A stretch of 12,319 bases of DNA from the NCBI GenBank assembly GCA_030446525.1, contig JAUJNC010000155.1:1-12319 (forward strand). Direction: 5' to 3'. This DNA is from Armatimonadaceae bacterium (GTDB lineage: Bacteria; Armatimonadota; Armatimonadia; Armatimonadales; Armatimonadaceae). Shown in pieces: positions 1 to 6,621 of the stretch. A model generated the notes under the pieces. It saw nothing but the letters and a program-made list of their open reading frames with translations. It was not told the origin of the DNA and made no database searches. How positions within the stretch are numbered: the first letter of the stretch is position 1; every line of letters starts with the position of its first letter. The position numbers were made by a program, and so were the translations under genes.

Positions 1-1
1 C

Positions 2-658
2 ACCACGGAACAGAGCCGGCAGCTCCTGGACCTGGTGCATCAGCTGCAGCCGGACTGTCTGGTCAGCGGCCGTCTGGGCAACGGCCTGGGCGACTACGCC
101 TCGGCGCGCGACAACGTCATCCCCGGGCAGACGATCGACGCCGACTGGGAGACCCCGGCCACCCTCAACGACACCTGGGGGTTCAAGACCGACGACCACA
201 ACTGGAAATCGACGGCGGACCTGATCCGCAAACTGGTGGACATCGTGAGCAAGGGCGGCAACTATCTGCTCAACGTCGGCCCGACCGCGGAGGGGGTGAT
301 CCCCCAGCCCAGCGTGGACCGGCTGCTGGGCATGGGCGCCTGGCTCCAGGCCAACGGCGAGGCGGTGTACGGCACCACGGCCGGGCCGCTGCAGGGCCGG
401 GGCTGGTGCCGCACCACGGCCCGGCCGGGGCTGGTCTACCTGCACGTGTTCGACTGGCCCGAGGGCGGCGCGTTACGGGTCGAAGGGCTGGGCAGTCAGG
501 TGACTAGCGCCCGCTTGCTGGCCGATCCGTACCGGGCGGCGCTGCCCGTCACGGCGGAGGGCGAGGGCGTCACCATCCAGGGCCCGGCCACCGCCCCCGA
601 TGCGACCGACACCGTTGTTGCGCTGGAGCTCCCGCAGGAGGGGAATCAAACGCCGTGA
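2..658 (+). CDS. alpha-L-fucosidase (GH29), C-terminal part, 5' truncated by window edge
   Basis: The reading frame is open from base 2, so the gene begins upstream; the first in-window ATG (35) is internal, because homologous sequence (a QLLDLVHQLQPD segment) already precedes it. The protein hydrolyses terminal alpha-L-fucose from glycans. The GH29 signature is clear: a W-GF segment (DTWGFKTDDHNWKS) followed by a LIRKLVDIVSKGGNYLLNVG stretch and PTAEG, which close the catalytic barrel. The last ~90 residues look like the C-terminal beta-sandwich of the family (TTARPGLVYLHVFDWP). The catalytic nucleophile would lie upstream of or close to the window start and cannot be checked. The stop overlaps the next gene's start by 4 bases, so the two are probably co-translated. 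Enzymes of this family are often exported, but the signal peptide region is not visible. Family assignment is firm. Confidence 0.93.
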   Translation, partial: TTEQSRQLLDLVHQLQPDCLVSGRLGNGLGDYASARDNVIPGQTIDADWETPATLNDTWGFKTDDHNWKSTADLIRKLVDIVSKGGNYLLNVGPTAEGVIPQPSVDRLLGMGAWLQANGEAVYGTTAGPLQGRGWCRTTARPGLVYLHVFDWPEGGALRVEGLGSQVTSARLLADPYRAALPVTAEGEGVTIQGPATAPDATDTVVALELPQEGNQTP

Positions 659-1275
659 TCCGACGCTGGGACCTCGTTACGATCGGCAACATCTCGCGGA
701 ACCGCTACTGGGGTGAAAGCGACGACCGCGCGTATCGCTCCGCCATCTGCACCTGCACCCTGGTGACCGGCGACGGCTTCCGGCTGCTGGTGGATCCGTC
801 CCTGAAGGACGCCGACCCGATGGCGGCGGAGCTGGACCGCCGGACCGGCCTGAAGCCGGGGGACATACAGGCGGTCTTCCTCACCCACGAGGACGCCGAC
901 CACGCCGCCGGGCTGACGCACTGCCCCGAAGCGCGGTGGCTGGCCGCGCCCCCTGTCGCCGCGCGCATCAACACCTCCGGGGCGTATGGCAAACAGGTCG
1001 AACCCGCCCCGGACCGGCTGCTGGGCGCGATCGACGTGATCCCGACCCCCGGCCACACCCTGAGCCATCACAGCCTGCGCTTCGACTGCGAGGGCCGGTC
1101 CGTCGTCATCGCCGCCGACGCCGCGATGACCCGCGATTTCTGGGAGGACCGGCGCGGCTACTTCAACTCGGCGGATTTCGACCTGGCTGCCCGGACCATA
1201 GAGCATCTGGCCACGATAGCGGACATCGTGGTCCCCGGCCACGACAACTATTTTCTGGTATCCCGGCAGTCCTGA
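655..1275 (+). CDS. MBL-fold metallo-hydrolase
   Basis: A 206-residue metallo-beta-lactamase-fold hydrolase. The GTG start at 655 overlaps the fucosidase stop (GTGA), with AGGAGG at 636-641 as a somewhat distant ribosome binding site, so translational coupling is likely. The metal-binding motif is H78-E-D80-A-D82-H83: the second histidine of canonical HxHxDH is Asp. Other ligands are in the expected order: G133-H134, D155 (AADAA) and H196 (VPGHDN). There is no signal peptide, so it is probably cytoplasmic. The substrate cannot be told; the family includes thioesterases, lactonases and phosphodiesterases. Being in an operon with a fucosidase hints at sugar or lactone metabolism, for instance a sugar lactone, but that is inference. 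It ends 6 bases from the stop of the convergent dioxygenase gene. Confidence 0.88.
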   Translation: MIRRWDLVTIGNISRNRYWGESDDRAYRSAICTCTLVTGDGFRLLVDPSLKDADPMAAELDRRTGLKPGDIQAVFLTHEDADHAAGLTHCPEARWLAAPPVAARINTSGAYGKQVEPAPDRLLGAIDVIPTPGHTLSHHSLRFDCEGRSVVIAADAAMTRDFWEDRRGYFNSADFDLAARTIEHLATIADIVVPGHDNYFLVSRQS

Positions 1276-1281
1276 CCCCGG

Positions 1282-2094
1282 CTAGCCGAGTGGTTCCGGG
1301 CAGACCGCGTTGTTCTGGCAGTGGACCGACCGGAACAGGGTTTGGCGCAGCGGCGGCATGGCGGCGAGCAGCTCCGGATGCGGCTGCCATGCGTGCCATT
1401 TGCTGTTGATGGTGTTGTAGCAGTTGAAGACGGCGACCCGGTCGCGGTCACGGTTGATCCATTTCGCGCCGGTGTGCGTGATGGCCTCGGTGAAAAAGAG
1501 GACCGAGCCGGCGGGACAGCTATAGGTTTCCCAGAGCGGCGAATCCGGGTCCTGCGTGGACGCGGGCCGCTTGAAGGCGGCCTTGTGGCTGCCGGTGAGG
1601 AAGAGCGTGCCCCCGTCCCCCTTCTCGACCGGGTTCAGCTCCCACACGGCGCGGGTCAGGCCGCTGTTGGCCCTGCCCGGGTAGCAGCGGTAATCGTGCG
1701 AGTTGCCGGGGAAGTTGAACAGGCCGTTGCCGCCGTGCGGGCGGAAGTTGTCGTGACCCGGGGGGCGGATGGCCAGGAAGCTGTTCTCCAGGCGGAAGCC
1801 GTAGCCATCCCGGGTCGCCAGGGGCGGGTGCGCCACGAACTCGTTCATGAAGCCGACCACGACCGGATGGTCCGTCAGCCGCTGCAGCGGCCCGCCGATC
1901 GACGAGCGCTCGGGAAGGGGGACGGCATTCTTGTCCCGGTGCAGCCGGTAGCAGAAATCGCGCATCTCTTGGATCTCGTCGTCCGTGAGCACGCCGGGGA
2001 TGGCCAGCCAGCCTTTGGTGTCCAGGATATACTTCTGTTCCTCGGTCAGTTCCACGGCCGGCCTGCCGTCGGCATTTGTTTCGGGCAAGGGCAT
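1282..2094 (-). CDS. phytanoyl-CoA dioxygenase (PhyH) family protein
   Basis: A 270-residue protein of the Fe(II)/2-oxoglutarate-dependent PhyH family. The start is ATG at 2094, because a strong GGAGGA (complement of 2103-2108) lies 8 bases upstream; the longer open frame up to 2463 has no family similarity and is rejected. The N-terminus (EEQKYILDTKGWLAIPGVLT) is the typical opening helix and strand. The core runs through GDGGTLFLTGSHK (159-171) and a CPAGSVLFFTEAITHTGAKW segment with distal iron ligand H207, followed by R217/R219 as candidate 2-oxoglutarate anchors. The proximal motif is H120-G121-G122, so the usual carboxylate of HxD is Gly. As far as I know similar HGG forms exist in PhyH-like proteins of environmental bacteria, so this may be a subfamily trait. 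Substrate unknown. A perfect inverted repeat lies just upstream of the ribosome binding site (2113-2135). Confidence 0.88.
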   Translation of the reverse strand: MPLPETNADGRPAVELTEEQKYILDTKGWLAIPGVLTDDEIQEMRDFCYRLHRDKNAVPLPERSSIGGPLQRLTDHPVVVGFMNEFVAHPPLATRDGYGFRLENSFLAIRPPGHDNFRPHGGNGLFNFPGNSHDYRCYPGRANSGLTRAVWELNPVEKGDGGTLFLTGSHKAAFKRPASTQDPDSPLWETYSCPAGSVLFFTEAITHTGAKWINRDRDRVAVFNCYNTINSKWHAWQPHPELLAAMPPLRQTLFRSVHCQNNAVCPEPLG

Positions 2095-2112
2095 CGGATC
2101 GTTCCTCCAGGG

Positions 2113-2135
2113 ATGGCGGAGTGCGTGTCCGCCAT
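2113..2135. promoter_or_regulatory. inverted repeat in the leader of the PhyH-like gene
   Basis: A perfect 8-base inverted repeat, ATGGCGGA / TCCGCCAT, with a 7-base spacer. It sits 4 bases beyond the ribosome binding site (2103-2108) of the minus-strand dioxygenase gene. It could be an operator for a dimeric regulator or an RNA hairpin in the leader. I see no convincing promoter next to it, so its role is open. Confidence 0.4.
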
Positions 2136-2217
2136 GGATTCTTTCGCAGACAATCATTCCCCGAGCAACCATACATCTCCTCTTTCCGCATTGCGCCGGC
2201 GCGCGGGGTTCCTTGCC

Positions 2218-2238
2218 GGCGCGCCGAAAGGGCGCGCC
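2218..2238. repeat. short GC-rich hairpin
   Basis: Two copies of GGCGCGCC (2218-2225 and 2231-2238) flank GAAAG. As each copy is its own reverse complement, the segment can fold into an 8-bp stem with a 5-base loop. There is no T-run after it on either strand, so it is not a standard terminator. It lies between the dioxygenase leader and the ankyrin-like remnant. Confidence 0.4.
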
Positions 2239-2256
2239 GCGAGGAGGGCTTCGGGC

Positions 2257-2445
2257 ATGCCGAACAACGGCCTGTTTCTGGAGTCGGATGCGACCCGTGA
2301 CGAGATCCTGCGGGCGGCGAGGTGGTTCTAGCGCGCCCTGCTCGAGGCCGAGCCCGACCGGGCCGCCGAAGACGCCGCGTTCCACGGCACGCCGCTCGGC
2401 TGGGCGCGGTATCTCAAGCTTTCCGGCGGAACAGGAACGGTGTAG
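2257..2445 (+). pseudogene. ankyrin-repeat-like gene remnant with in-frame TAG
   Basis: From ATG 2257, with GAGGAGG at 2241-2247 as a plausible ribosome binding site, the frame reads MPNNGLFLESDATRDEILRA and reaches TAG at 2329. The same frame continues with RALLEAEPDRAAEDAAFHGT then PLGWARYLKLSGG to a stop at 2443-2445. The 'LLEAEPD...FHGTPLGWARY' pattern resembles ankyrin repeats of the 'LLEADPDLVN..FGGTPLGWA' kind, so the TAG very likely disrupts a once longer protein; what remains covers about one repeat and a half. An alternative is a short unrelated ORF of 24 codons, which I think less likely because the similarity spans the stop. A possible terminator follows at 2492-2519. Confidence 0.5.
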
Positions 2446-2491
2446 GGTGCTTCCGGCAAACAATCATGGAATCGCCATTTTAACTGTATGC

Positions 2492-2519
2492 GGCCTCACG
2501 GTATCCCCGAGGCCTTTTT
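2492..2519 (+). terminator. possible rho-independent terminator
   Basis: GGCCTC (2492-2497) pairs with GAGGCC (2509-2514), and TTTTT follows at 2515-2519. The stem has 6 bp and an 11-base loop, so it is modest. On the plus strand it would end transcription from the ankyrin-like remnant. It overlaps the last codons of the minus-strand gene that ends at 2496, so it could be coincidental. Confidence 0.4.
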
Positions 2520-3455
2520 AAAGTGAAGCCACATCGCCTCTGGAATCCGCTGGGCGGCACCGTTCTCAAAAATGACGCCTCGCATGCCTTCTATGGGTTT
2601 CACCTCGTAGACAGCTACGACACTGCTGGTCGCGCCCGGCGCGGCCATGGCCAGCGTTTTCTTTCCCGACAGTTTGGCATTCACGCCGTAAAGCTGGTTT
2701 GTCCCCGGCTGGACGAATGCGGTCTCGTTCTTAAGGTAGCGAAGGAGCACCCTCTGGACCGTGGTCGGGTCGTGCATCGGCGGATAGGCCCCGCCATGTT
2801 CGTGGACGTACTTCCGCAATGCAAGGCCTATCTGCTTGAGGTTCGCAAGCGACACGAAGGCGCCGTCCGCATCGGAATACCTTCTGCTTGGTGGGGCCGA
2901 TACCTGTCGGCTTCTGGGGTTCTCGCTGGATACGGTGAACACCAGCGGCGGGGTCTTGATCTTGCCCTTCCAAAACCCATTGTTTGGCACGGGCAATCGG
3001 ACGCGAGTCGTGTCATACTCGCCCGAAAGCTTATGTCGACCGGTGGTCAGGAAGTGGTCAAGCGTCCGCGAAAACAGGTTGTGACGGGCGCTGACCGACT
3101 CGCCCGGGGCAAGAAAAACGAGGTCACGAGCGCTTGGTCCGATCATCGAGACGTTGCTGTAATTCCTGGCCAGGATGTCCCCGCTGTTGTCGAGCCACAG
3201 GCGGTCGGAGTATGGGGAGGGACGGAACACCAAAATCGGCGCTTTCCCAGCGTTGGTCAGCGTGGCCTCGACGCTAATCGAGTCGCCCTGGCCGAGGGCG
3301 TAGCTCGCATGGTTCATCCGGACCGTGTAGCGAAGCGGGCCATTAGAAGCGGACTGTCGCGGCGCTCCCAGCCCTCCCTGCTGCGCCGCCGCGACAATAC
3401 AGGCCGCGAGGCCAAGACGGACCGCCGGCAGATAAGGAAATTGTCTCTTGTTCAT
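2496..3455 (-). CDS. secreted protein with a pseudopilin-like C-terminal module
   Basis: A 319-residue protein of unknown function. Residues 1-31 form a Sec signal peptide: K3-R4, a hydrophobic core LGLAACIVAAA, cleavage probably near LGA-P32. Residues ~41-178 look like an all-beta domain (LRYTVRMNHASYALGQGDSI, ... VEATLTNAGKAPILVF, ... FLAPGES), possibly immunoglobulin-like or BsuPI-like. Residues ~202-313 resemble the globular part of DUF1559 / type II pseudopilin proteins (SLANLKQIGLALRKYVHEHG then AYPP, and FVQPGTNQLYGVN), a module abundant in Armatimonadota and Planctomycetota. The module normally follows an N-terminal pilin helix; here it is behind a signal peptide and a beta domain. 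The best ribosome-binding-like sequence, AGGAGGG, is about 15 bases before the ATG, which is long. Sure about secretion and the module, not about the role. Confidence 0.8.
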   Translation of the reverse strand: MNKRQFPYLPAVRLGLAACIVAAAQQGGLGAPRQSASNGPLRYTVRMNHASYALGQGDSISVEATLTNAGKAPILVFRPSPYSDRLWLDNSGDILARNYSNVSMIGPSARDLVFLAPGESVSARHNLFSRTLDHFLTTGRHKLSGEYDTTRVRLPVPNNGFWKGKIKTPPLVFTVSSENPRSRQVSAPPSRRYSDADGAFVSLANLKQIGLALRKYVHEHGGAYPPMHDPTTVQRVLLRYLKNETAFVQPGTNQLYGVNAKLSGKKTLAMAAPGATSSVVAVYEVKPIEGMRGVIFENGAAQRIPEAMWLHFKKASGIP

Positions 3456-3523
3456 GCTTTCTTGACCGACCCTCCTGCTGAGTTTGGTTCCGCAGCGGGG
3501 GTGGAAGGTTCACGAATCAGGGC

Positions 3524-3721
3524 TTAATCCAGGTTCTCGCGGAAGTAGCGGCACTGGATGACGATCAGCGTCATGATGACGAAGCAGAGCACGATGGCGA
3601 GCGCGTTCCGGTCGCGGTCGCTGAGCGGGGCCAGCCTCCAGCGCCTTTCAAGGAACCTGAGGATCGAGACCGTTTCGTGACGGAAAACAGCTTGGCTGGC
3701 AAGCCTAAGTATACCCTGCAA
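3524..3721 (-). pseudogene. membrane-spanning reading frame, possible C-terminal remnant
   Basis: I do not recognise a family. The second half is convincing as coding: from SDRDRNALAIVLCFVIM onward nearly every codon ends in G or C, there is one transmembrane segment (ALAIVLCFVIMTLIVI), and a charged tail CRYFRENLD follows. The first half has mixed codon use. The only start before the membrane segment is TTG at 3721, which lies inside a promoter-like sequence (3708-3735). There is no ATG or GTG before the membrane span, so this may be the 3' remnant of a larger membrane protein. It lies 68 bases upstream of the secreted-protein gene, same strand. It could also be a real small membrane protein of about 65 residues using TTG. 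Confidence 0.35.
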
Positions 3722-3735
3722 CCCCCCGATGTCTA
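3708..3735 (-). promoter_or_regulatory. sigma70-like promoter reading toward the secreted-protein gene
   Basis: On the minus strand TAGACA (3735-3730) is followed after 16 bases by TATACT (3713-3708). Each hexamer matches the consensus at 5 of 6 positions. It would start transcription near 3700 and feed the small membrane frame and the secreted-protein gene. Confidence 0.4.
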
Positions 3736-3739
3736 CAGG

Positions 3740-4198
3740 CTCTTTACAAGGAAGCTTCCCCGACGTTGGGACTGGCTCGGGTGTGTTTTCTCATTCTTTC
3801 GGCGCGCCTGTCGACAATCGAAGTCCGCAGGTACAATTATCCAACCATTAACCGAGCGATCCTTTCTGGCGCCCCCGCCCGGGTCTCGTCCGCCGAAGGC
3901 GAGGTGATGCAGGCGGCGTGCATCGCTCGGAAGCTATCCAGTCGTCGCGCTGCCGAGCGATGTCGTTGCTGCCACCACTGCCTGTTTGGCATTCACATCC
4001 GTAGCCGGGATTACGGCTTGCAGAGGATTCAAAATGATCACCGAAAGCGCCATCCCTCCCGTCGGCCAACCCAAGCGCGAGCAGCAGCCGGAGTACGCGC
4101 AGGCCGAGTGCTGCCGGTTACCAGACGTCGTTGTCGGCGGTGACGGCGGCGTGGCGGATGCGTCCGTGGACCCGGCGACCACGAATTCAACAGAGGAG
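3740..4198. other. stretch without a recognisable gene
   Basis: No frame here resembles a protein family I know. One plus-strand frame starts at ATG 4034 (SD poor) and runs to the TGA at 4208-4210 with mostly G/C third positions (MITESAIPPVGQPKREQQPE...); it is in frame with the phosphoesterase pseudogene that starts at 4199, so it may be a chance extension of it or a remnant of another gene. A weak promoter-like pair, TCGACA (3811-3816) and TACAAT (3832-3837), has a short 15-base spacer. Base composition is less GC-rich than in the intact genes, fitting a decaying region. Confidence 0.4.
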
Positions 4199-5084
4199 AT
4201 GTCGCGCTGAGAGTTTATCAAGCGCAGCGGGACCACGGTTACGCTGGGGGCCGCGGTAACGCGTGGGATGACAGACACGGCACTCGGGACAGGAAGAATA
4301 AAAAAGGCAACCTGAAGAACTTCCGAGCATGTCGTGGTTCTGATGATGGAAAACCGCTCCTTTGACAATCTGCTGGGCTACCTGTACGAGCCGGGCCGGG
4401 TTCCACGGTCACAGGCTTTTGAAGGTGTCACGGGAAAGAGCTTTCCAACCCGATCCCGCCCTATGCCGACCAAGCCCATCGCCAGGTGGTTCCTGTTACG
4501 AAAGGGTATGTCATGCATAACCCCAATCCCGATCCGGGTGAAGAGTATCCCATGTCAACACGCAACTGTATGGAACCGTGCTGCCCGAACAGAACCGCTA
4601 CAAACAAGTTCGCGAAATGGCGGCTCCCTTTAATCTGCCGGACCCGGCGCGCTTGCGCGCCGATGGCGGGGTTCGTCACCGACTACATCAATAACTTCAA
4701 TTAACCGAAAAGAAAACCGACTTACGATCAGTACAAAGTCATCATGGACTGCTATCCACCGGATGCCGTCCCGGTGATCACGCTCGCTCGCCAATTCGCA
4801 GTGTGTGACCACTGGCACTGCGACGTCCCAAACCAGACCTTCTGCAACGATCTTTCCTCCCATGCGGCCTCGTCCTCCGGCGCCGTTATCAACGTCCTAC
4901 GCCCACTGGATAACGGAAAACCGGGCGGGAGACCATTTTTAACCGGATGGACTCGTTCAAGATAAAGGCCTCACCTGGAGAGTCTACTTCGACAAAGAGG
5001 ATGTCTTGCCGGGCACGGGGGCTCATTCACTATTCGCGCTTACGGGACCACTTCGACACCCATTTCTTAGAAATGGACACGTAA
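4199..5084 (+). pseudogene. phospholipase C / phosphoesterase family (PF04185-type) pseudogene
   Basis: The segment reads as a Tat-exported phosphoesterase when frames are joined. From ATG 4199 it gives MSR, a TGA (4208), then EFIKRSGTTVTLGAAVT: restoring an Arg codon (CGA to TGA change) gives the twin-arginine motif SRREFIKRSG. A second TGA is at 4313. Next comes the family hallmark HVVVLMMENRSFDNLLGYLY. Single-base shifts follow near 4446 and 4551 and in the 4650s, then pieces VVPVTKGYVMHNPNPDPGEE, QLYGTVLPEQNRYKQVREMA, PMAGFVTDYINNF, a TAA at 4702, YDQYKVIMDCYPPDAVPVIT and LARQFAVCDHWHCDVPNQTF. Further shifts separate DKGLTWRVYFDKEDVLPGTG from LIHYSRLRDHFDTHFLEMDT, where similarity stops near 5084. 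About half of a normal-length protein is missing, cut at the IS982-type remnant. Certainly non-functional. Confidence 0.85.
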
Positions 5085-5104
5085 TGTGCAACTCTTTTTT
5101 GTAC

Positions 5105-5470
5105 TCAGGCGCTGACCAGCCCGTCTAAATCCAGAGGCGGCCGGCCCATCTGCAGGTTCAGAAACACGGCTACCGTGTGGGACAGCACCTTCCTGACCGA
5201 ACTGATGCTCATAATGCCAAGATCACCTGCGAATCCGTGCCACACAAAAACGCTCCCAAAGGTGCGCGCCACCGTTTCACCAGCTTGCGCCACTTGGCAG
5301 GCACGGCGCACCGAGTCAGGCAGTGCGCGGCAAGCCGCCTTCATCCCCTTTCTTGCGGCCCGTGACTACCAGAACGTCATGGCGCACGGCAAGCAGAGCG
5401 TGCCGAACGGCGTCGATGAAGCCGCGATCCTCCGGGGCAAGTCCGGCAAAATCTCCTGCCATCGTCAATA
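5105..5470 (-). pseudogene. IS982-type transposase remnant
   Basis: Joining frames on the minus strand gives the C-terminal third of a DDE transposase: DRGFIDAVRHALLAVRHDVL, VVTGRKKG, then MKAACRALPDSVRRAC, AKWRKLVETVGAHL, ERFCVARIRA, DLWHYEHQF and finally RKVLSHTVAVFLNLQMGRPP followed by LDLDGLVSA and TGA. At least three single-base shifts separate these pieces; the last piece lies in the frame ending at 5105. The order 'GFID ... ETV..HL.ERF ... DLWH ... KVLSHT..FLN' is that of IS982-family ends. The 5' two thirds are absent, the break being at the neighbouring IS481-type element, and the 3' end abuts the broken phosphoesterase gene. It is a dead element. Confidence 0.6.
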
Positions 5471-5489
5471 GGTAACGCACGGTTGTATG

Positions 5490-6521
5490 TTACCCCCGGA
5501 CTTTGTAGTCGCGCTCGCTCAGGCGGCCCAGCAGCACGTCATAAGTAGATGGACCAGAGGCCGGCGCCGGTCTCTTCCAGGCCGAGGTGCTCGTCCACGA
5601 GCGCCTCGCTGAAGATGGGGCGGTGATGCAGGCGGAACATGCTGGACTTGCTGACGAGCCGCACCTGGAAGTGGCCGGGGTACTCTGGCTGCGTCGGTAG
5701 TGCCGCGGTGACCGGGTTGGAGCGCTCCTCCGTGCGCCATGCGTCGAATCGTGCCTGCTGCGCCACAGGTCGGCTTCCGGTGGTCGGGCCGTCGCGCGGG
5801 GTCTTGTGCATCCGCTCGTGCCGCCCGTTCTGCTGACCGGGTTGGATCCTCTGATGGGCGATGCCCTGGCATCCACCAAACCGCGTGGACAAGCCGCAGA
5901 TGGCCTGCGTGGCACGCCGTTGTCGGTGCGGATCGCCTGGGGCAGGCCGAACTCTTGGAAGGCGCGCTCGAAGAGGGGAAAGGCTTCCTGCCGTACCGAA
6001 GGCAGCGCGTGGCAGCAAGAGGAACCGGCTGTACGCATCGGTGACGGTCAGGGTAGCGATCTTGCCGTCTCGGGTGGGGAACTGTCCTTTGAAGTCCGCA
6101 CACCAGGTCTGGTTGGGGCGTCCGCTTGCAGGGACGGCTCGCCCGCGTGCCGCCAGGTGCGGGCCGGGCGTTCACGCGGTTGGGAAAGGCCGTGCTGCTT
6201 GAGCAGTTCGCCCACCGTGCTGGGGGCCGGCAGGGGCAGGTCGGGGCGGCGCGGTTGCAGATAGGCCAGCAGCTTTGGGTCCCCGGTGGGGAATTGGTCC
6301 CGGCGTGCTGCAGCAGGGCTTCTCGGACGTGGGGTGGCGTTTGACCAGGGCAGGCGCTGGGTCTGCGGCTCTGGTCTTTGAGGCCGTCCAAACCCTCCTG
6401 TTCAAAGCGGGCCAGCCACTTGTAGCCGGTGCGGCGCGAGATGCCAAAGCGCTGGCACAACTCGCTCATTGAGAACAAGCCCTCATCAAAGAGGGCCACG
6501 AACTTGGCGCGCTCGGTCATG
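5490..6521 (-). pseudogene. IS481-family transposase pseudogene
   Basis: The start at 6521 gives MTERAKFVALFDEGLFSMSE, LCQRFGISRRTGYKWLARFE, QEGLDGLKDQSRRP: the N-terminal winged helix of IS481-type transposases. After HVREALLQHAG the frame shifts, and the rest is spread over three frames: KLLAYLQPRRPDLPLPAPST, VGELLKQHG, WCADFKGQF (first catalytic Asp), ALPSVRQEAFPLFERAFQEF then GLPQAIRTDNGVP (second Asp), GIAHQRIQPGQQNGRHERMH (Glu region), QQARFDAWRTEE, EYPGHFQVRLVSKSSMFRLH and the usual end VLLGRLSERDYKVRG. All three acidic-residue regions are recognisable, but several single-base indels make it inactive. It reads away from the regulator pseudogene at 6622. Confidence 0.85.
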
Positions 6522-6576
6522 GTTCGGTCACTTTCCAGGGCATGGCGTCTGTCCTCATGCCTTTGTACGCCTGGAC

Positions 6577-6618
6577 TGTTACCTATGTCCCCGGTCTGTT
6601 GTACCGATGTGCCCGGTT
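6577..6618. repeat. tandem IS-end motifs
   Basis: Two imperfect direct copies: TGTTACCTATGTCCCCGGTC (6577-6596) and TGTTGTACCGATGTGCCCGG plus TT (6597-6618). A shortened third copy, TGTTACCCCCGGACT, begins at 5488 at the other edge of the element. They probably served as transposase binding sites and also precede the transposase start. Confidence 0.5.
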
Positions 6619-6621
6619 TAC

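Larger units (their letters stand above)
5488..6618 (-). mobile_element. decayed IS481-type insertion sequence
   Basis: The element spans a broken IS481-type transposase gene and its edges. The low-coordinate edge is set by TGTTACCCCCGG, which overlaps the transposase stop (5490-5492). The high-coordinate edge holds two imperfect tandem copies of a ~20-base motif (6577-6596 and 6597-6618), TGTTACCTATGTCCCCGGTC and TGTTGTACCGATGTGCCCGG, related to the low edge in direct rather than inverted orientation. I could not define clean terminal inverted repeats or a target duplication. Past 6622 the sequence is at once a regulator gene missing its 5' end, which supports an insertion boundary there. 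Confidence 0.65.

Noticed and set aside
1276..1290. CGGCTAGCCG palindrome between the convergent MBL and dioxygenase genes as a terminator
   Set aside because: Ten bases, no loop and no T-run; it includes the dioxygenase stop codon and is likely chance.
2095..2463. N-terminal extension of the minus-strand dioxygenase frame to 2463
   Set aside because: The added residues are low-complexity and unlike the family, and a strong ribosome binding site precedes ATG 2094. The extension is antisense to the ankyrin-like remnant.
2523..3527. 334-codon plus-strand frame opposite the secreted protein gene
   Set aside because: The minus-strand frame has a signal peptide and a recognisable module; this one has neither.
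3934..4368. 144-codon minus-strand frame
   Set aside because: It covers the Tat signal and MMENRSFD coding segment of the phosphoesterase remnant on the other strand; no recognisable features of its own.
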